From the NCBI GenBank assembly GCA_964558295.1, contig CAZLDQ010000288.1, positions 1-6,006 on the forward strand: a DNA stretch of 6,006 nt, given 5' to 3'. The notes under the pieces were generated by a model. The model did no database searches and was not told the origin of the DNA. It worked only from the letters and a program-made list of their open reading frames with translations. The position numbers were made by a program, and so were the translations under genes. The stretch is from JBDKTH01 sp964558295 (lineage in GTDB: Bacteria > Planctomycetota > Planctomycetia > Pirellulales > Thermoguttaceae). Below are positions 5,841 to 6,006 of this stretch, in pieces (positions within the stretch are counted from its first letter, which is position 1; the number at the start of each line of letters is the position of its first letter).

Positions 5841-5869
5841 ATTCGACTTTGGTTTGACAGAAATGTCAA
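5841..5869 (-). promoter_or_regulatory. Sigma70-type promoter, distal, for the gspJ-like gene
   Basis: On the minus strand a perfect TTGACA (5869-5864) is followed by a 17-nt spacer and TCGAAT (5846-5841), which matches the -10 consensus at four of six positions. Transcription would start near 5835 and give a leader of about 135 nt. The -35 box is one arm of the dyad at 5854-5869, and the other arm falls in the spacer, so a bound repressor would block polymerase. Confidence 0.55.
5854..5869. promoter_or_regulatory. Perfect 6-bp dyad over the -35 box, candidate operator
   Basis: TTGACAGAAATGTCAA is a perfect inverted repeat of 6-bp arms around four bases. It covers the -35 element and part of the spacer of the minus-strand promoter. 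The size suits a dimeric helix-turn-helix regulator. The plus-strand TTGACA has no good -10 box at 16-18 nt, so a second divergent promoter is not supported. I cannot name the regulator. Confidence 0.45.
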
Positions 5870-6006
5870 TCAGATTTTGGGGTGGAGAGAGGCTGGGAGG
5901 TTGGCGTGCAAGGGGGCGCGTTCAGGGTTGTGTCTGCACTTTGCCCACACCGCGCCTCCCTAGACCCTAGCCCCCCCCCCGTAGCACACTCGGCCCAGGC
6001 ATGCAC
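5870..6006. other. Non-coding right edge upstream of the gspJ-like gene
   Basis: With 5700-5869 this forms a gene-free stretch of 307 nt. No convincing frame is present. The plus strand is G-rich at 5879-5927. GGGGGCGCG (5912-5920) can pair with CGCGCCTCC (5951-5959) with one G-T wobble around a 30-nt loop, but no T-run follows. Two tandem heptamers, CCCTAGA and CCCTAGC, occupy 5958-5971 and lead into the C-run. Confidence 0.5.
5971..5980. repeat. Homopolymer run of ten C
   Basis: Ten consecutive C occupy these positions in non-coding DNA about 135 nt upstream of the probable transcription start of the gspJ-like gene. Runs of this length are prone to slippage and to sequencing error. It is too far upstream and outside any reading frame to support phase variation of a gene in this window. 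Confidence 0.8.

Noticed and set aside
5854..5882. Divergent plus-strand promoter using the other TTGACA arm of the dyad.
   Set aside because: No -10-like hexamer is present at 16-18 nt; the sequence there is TTTTGGGG.
5879..5927. G-quadruplex in the G-rich stretch.
   Set aside because: G-runs of three or more are separated by 8-14 bases, too far apart for a typical quadruplex.

Overview
The window looks like chromosomal DNA from a planctomycete, probably of the Pirellulales type. This is an inference. It rests on two genes for DUF1559 proteins (prepilin-like N-terminus plus C-terminal H-X9-DG motif), a family strongly expanded in Planctomycetota, and on a very long GspJ-like pseudopilin. 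No rRNA, complete tRNA, CRISPR array, transposase or phage gene is visible.

Layout from left to right. (a) 1-124: non-coding, with a strong bidirectional terminator hairpin at 57-93. (b) 125-1168, minus strand: first DUF1559 prepilin-like protein, 347 aa. (c) 1169-1728: 560-nt divergent intergenic region containing a 270-bp segment bracketed by 11-bp inverted repeats. (d) 1729-2658, plus strand: second DUF1559 protein, 309 aa, a clear paralogue of the first. (e) 2659-2833: short gap with a plausible sigma70-type promoter. (f) 2834-3964, plus strand: wecB-type UDP-N-acetylglucosamine 2-epimerase, 376 aa, with all expected catalytic residues. (g) 3965-4112: convergent gap holding a 7-bp tandem repeat and an 8-bp-arm inverted repeat. 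(h) 4113-5699, minus strand: GspJ-like pseudopilin, 528 aa, with a calcium-loop-like insertion. (i) 5700-6006: its upstream region, with a consensus TTGACA -35 box inside a perfect dyad, a second perfect TATAAT box, and a run of ten C.

Three of the four genes encode proteins with a type IV pilin-like N-terminus (short basic leader, cleavage site, +5 Glu, hydrophobic helix). Their products should pass through prepilin peptidase and the inner membrane and act at the envelope. The wecB gene supplies ManNAc-type sugar nucleotide precursors for surface glycan and has no glycan-related neighbour here. The genes do not form one operon: the two DUF1559 genes diverge, wecB has its own promoter candidate, and the gspJ-like gene converges on wecB.

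All start codons were moved inward from the longest open frame using Shine-Dalgarno spacing and protein family boundaries. I found no convincing undescribed system. The most worthwhile leads are the dyad over the gspJ-like promoter, the inverted-repeat-bracketed segment between the divergent paralogues, and the calcium-loop-like insertion in the pseudopilin.
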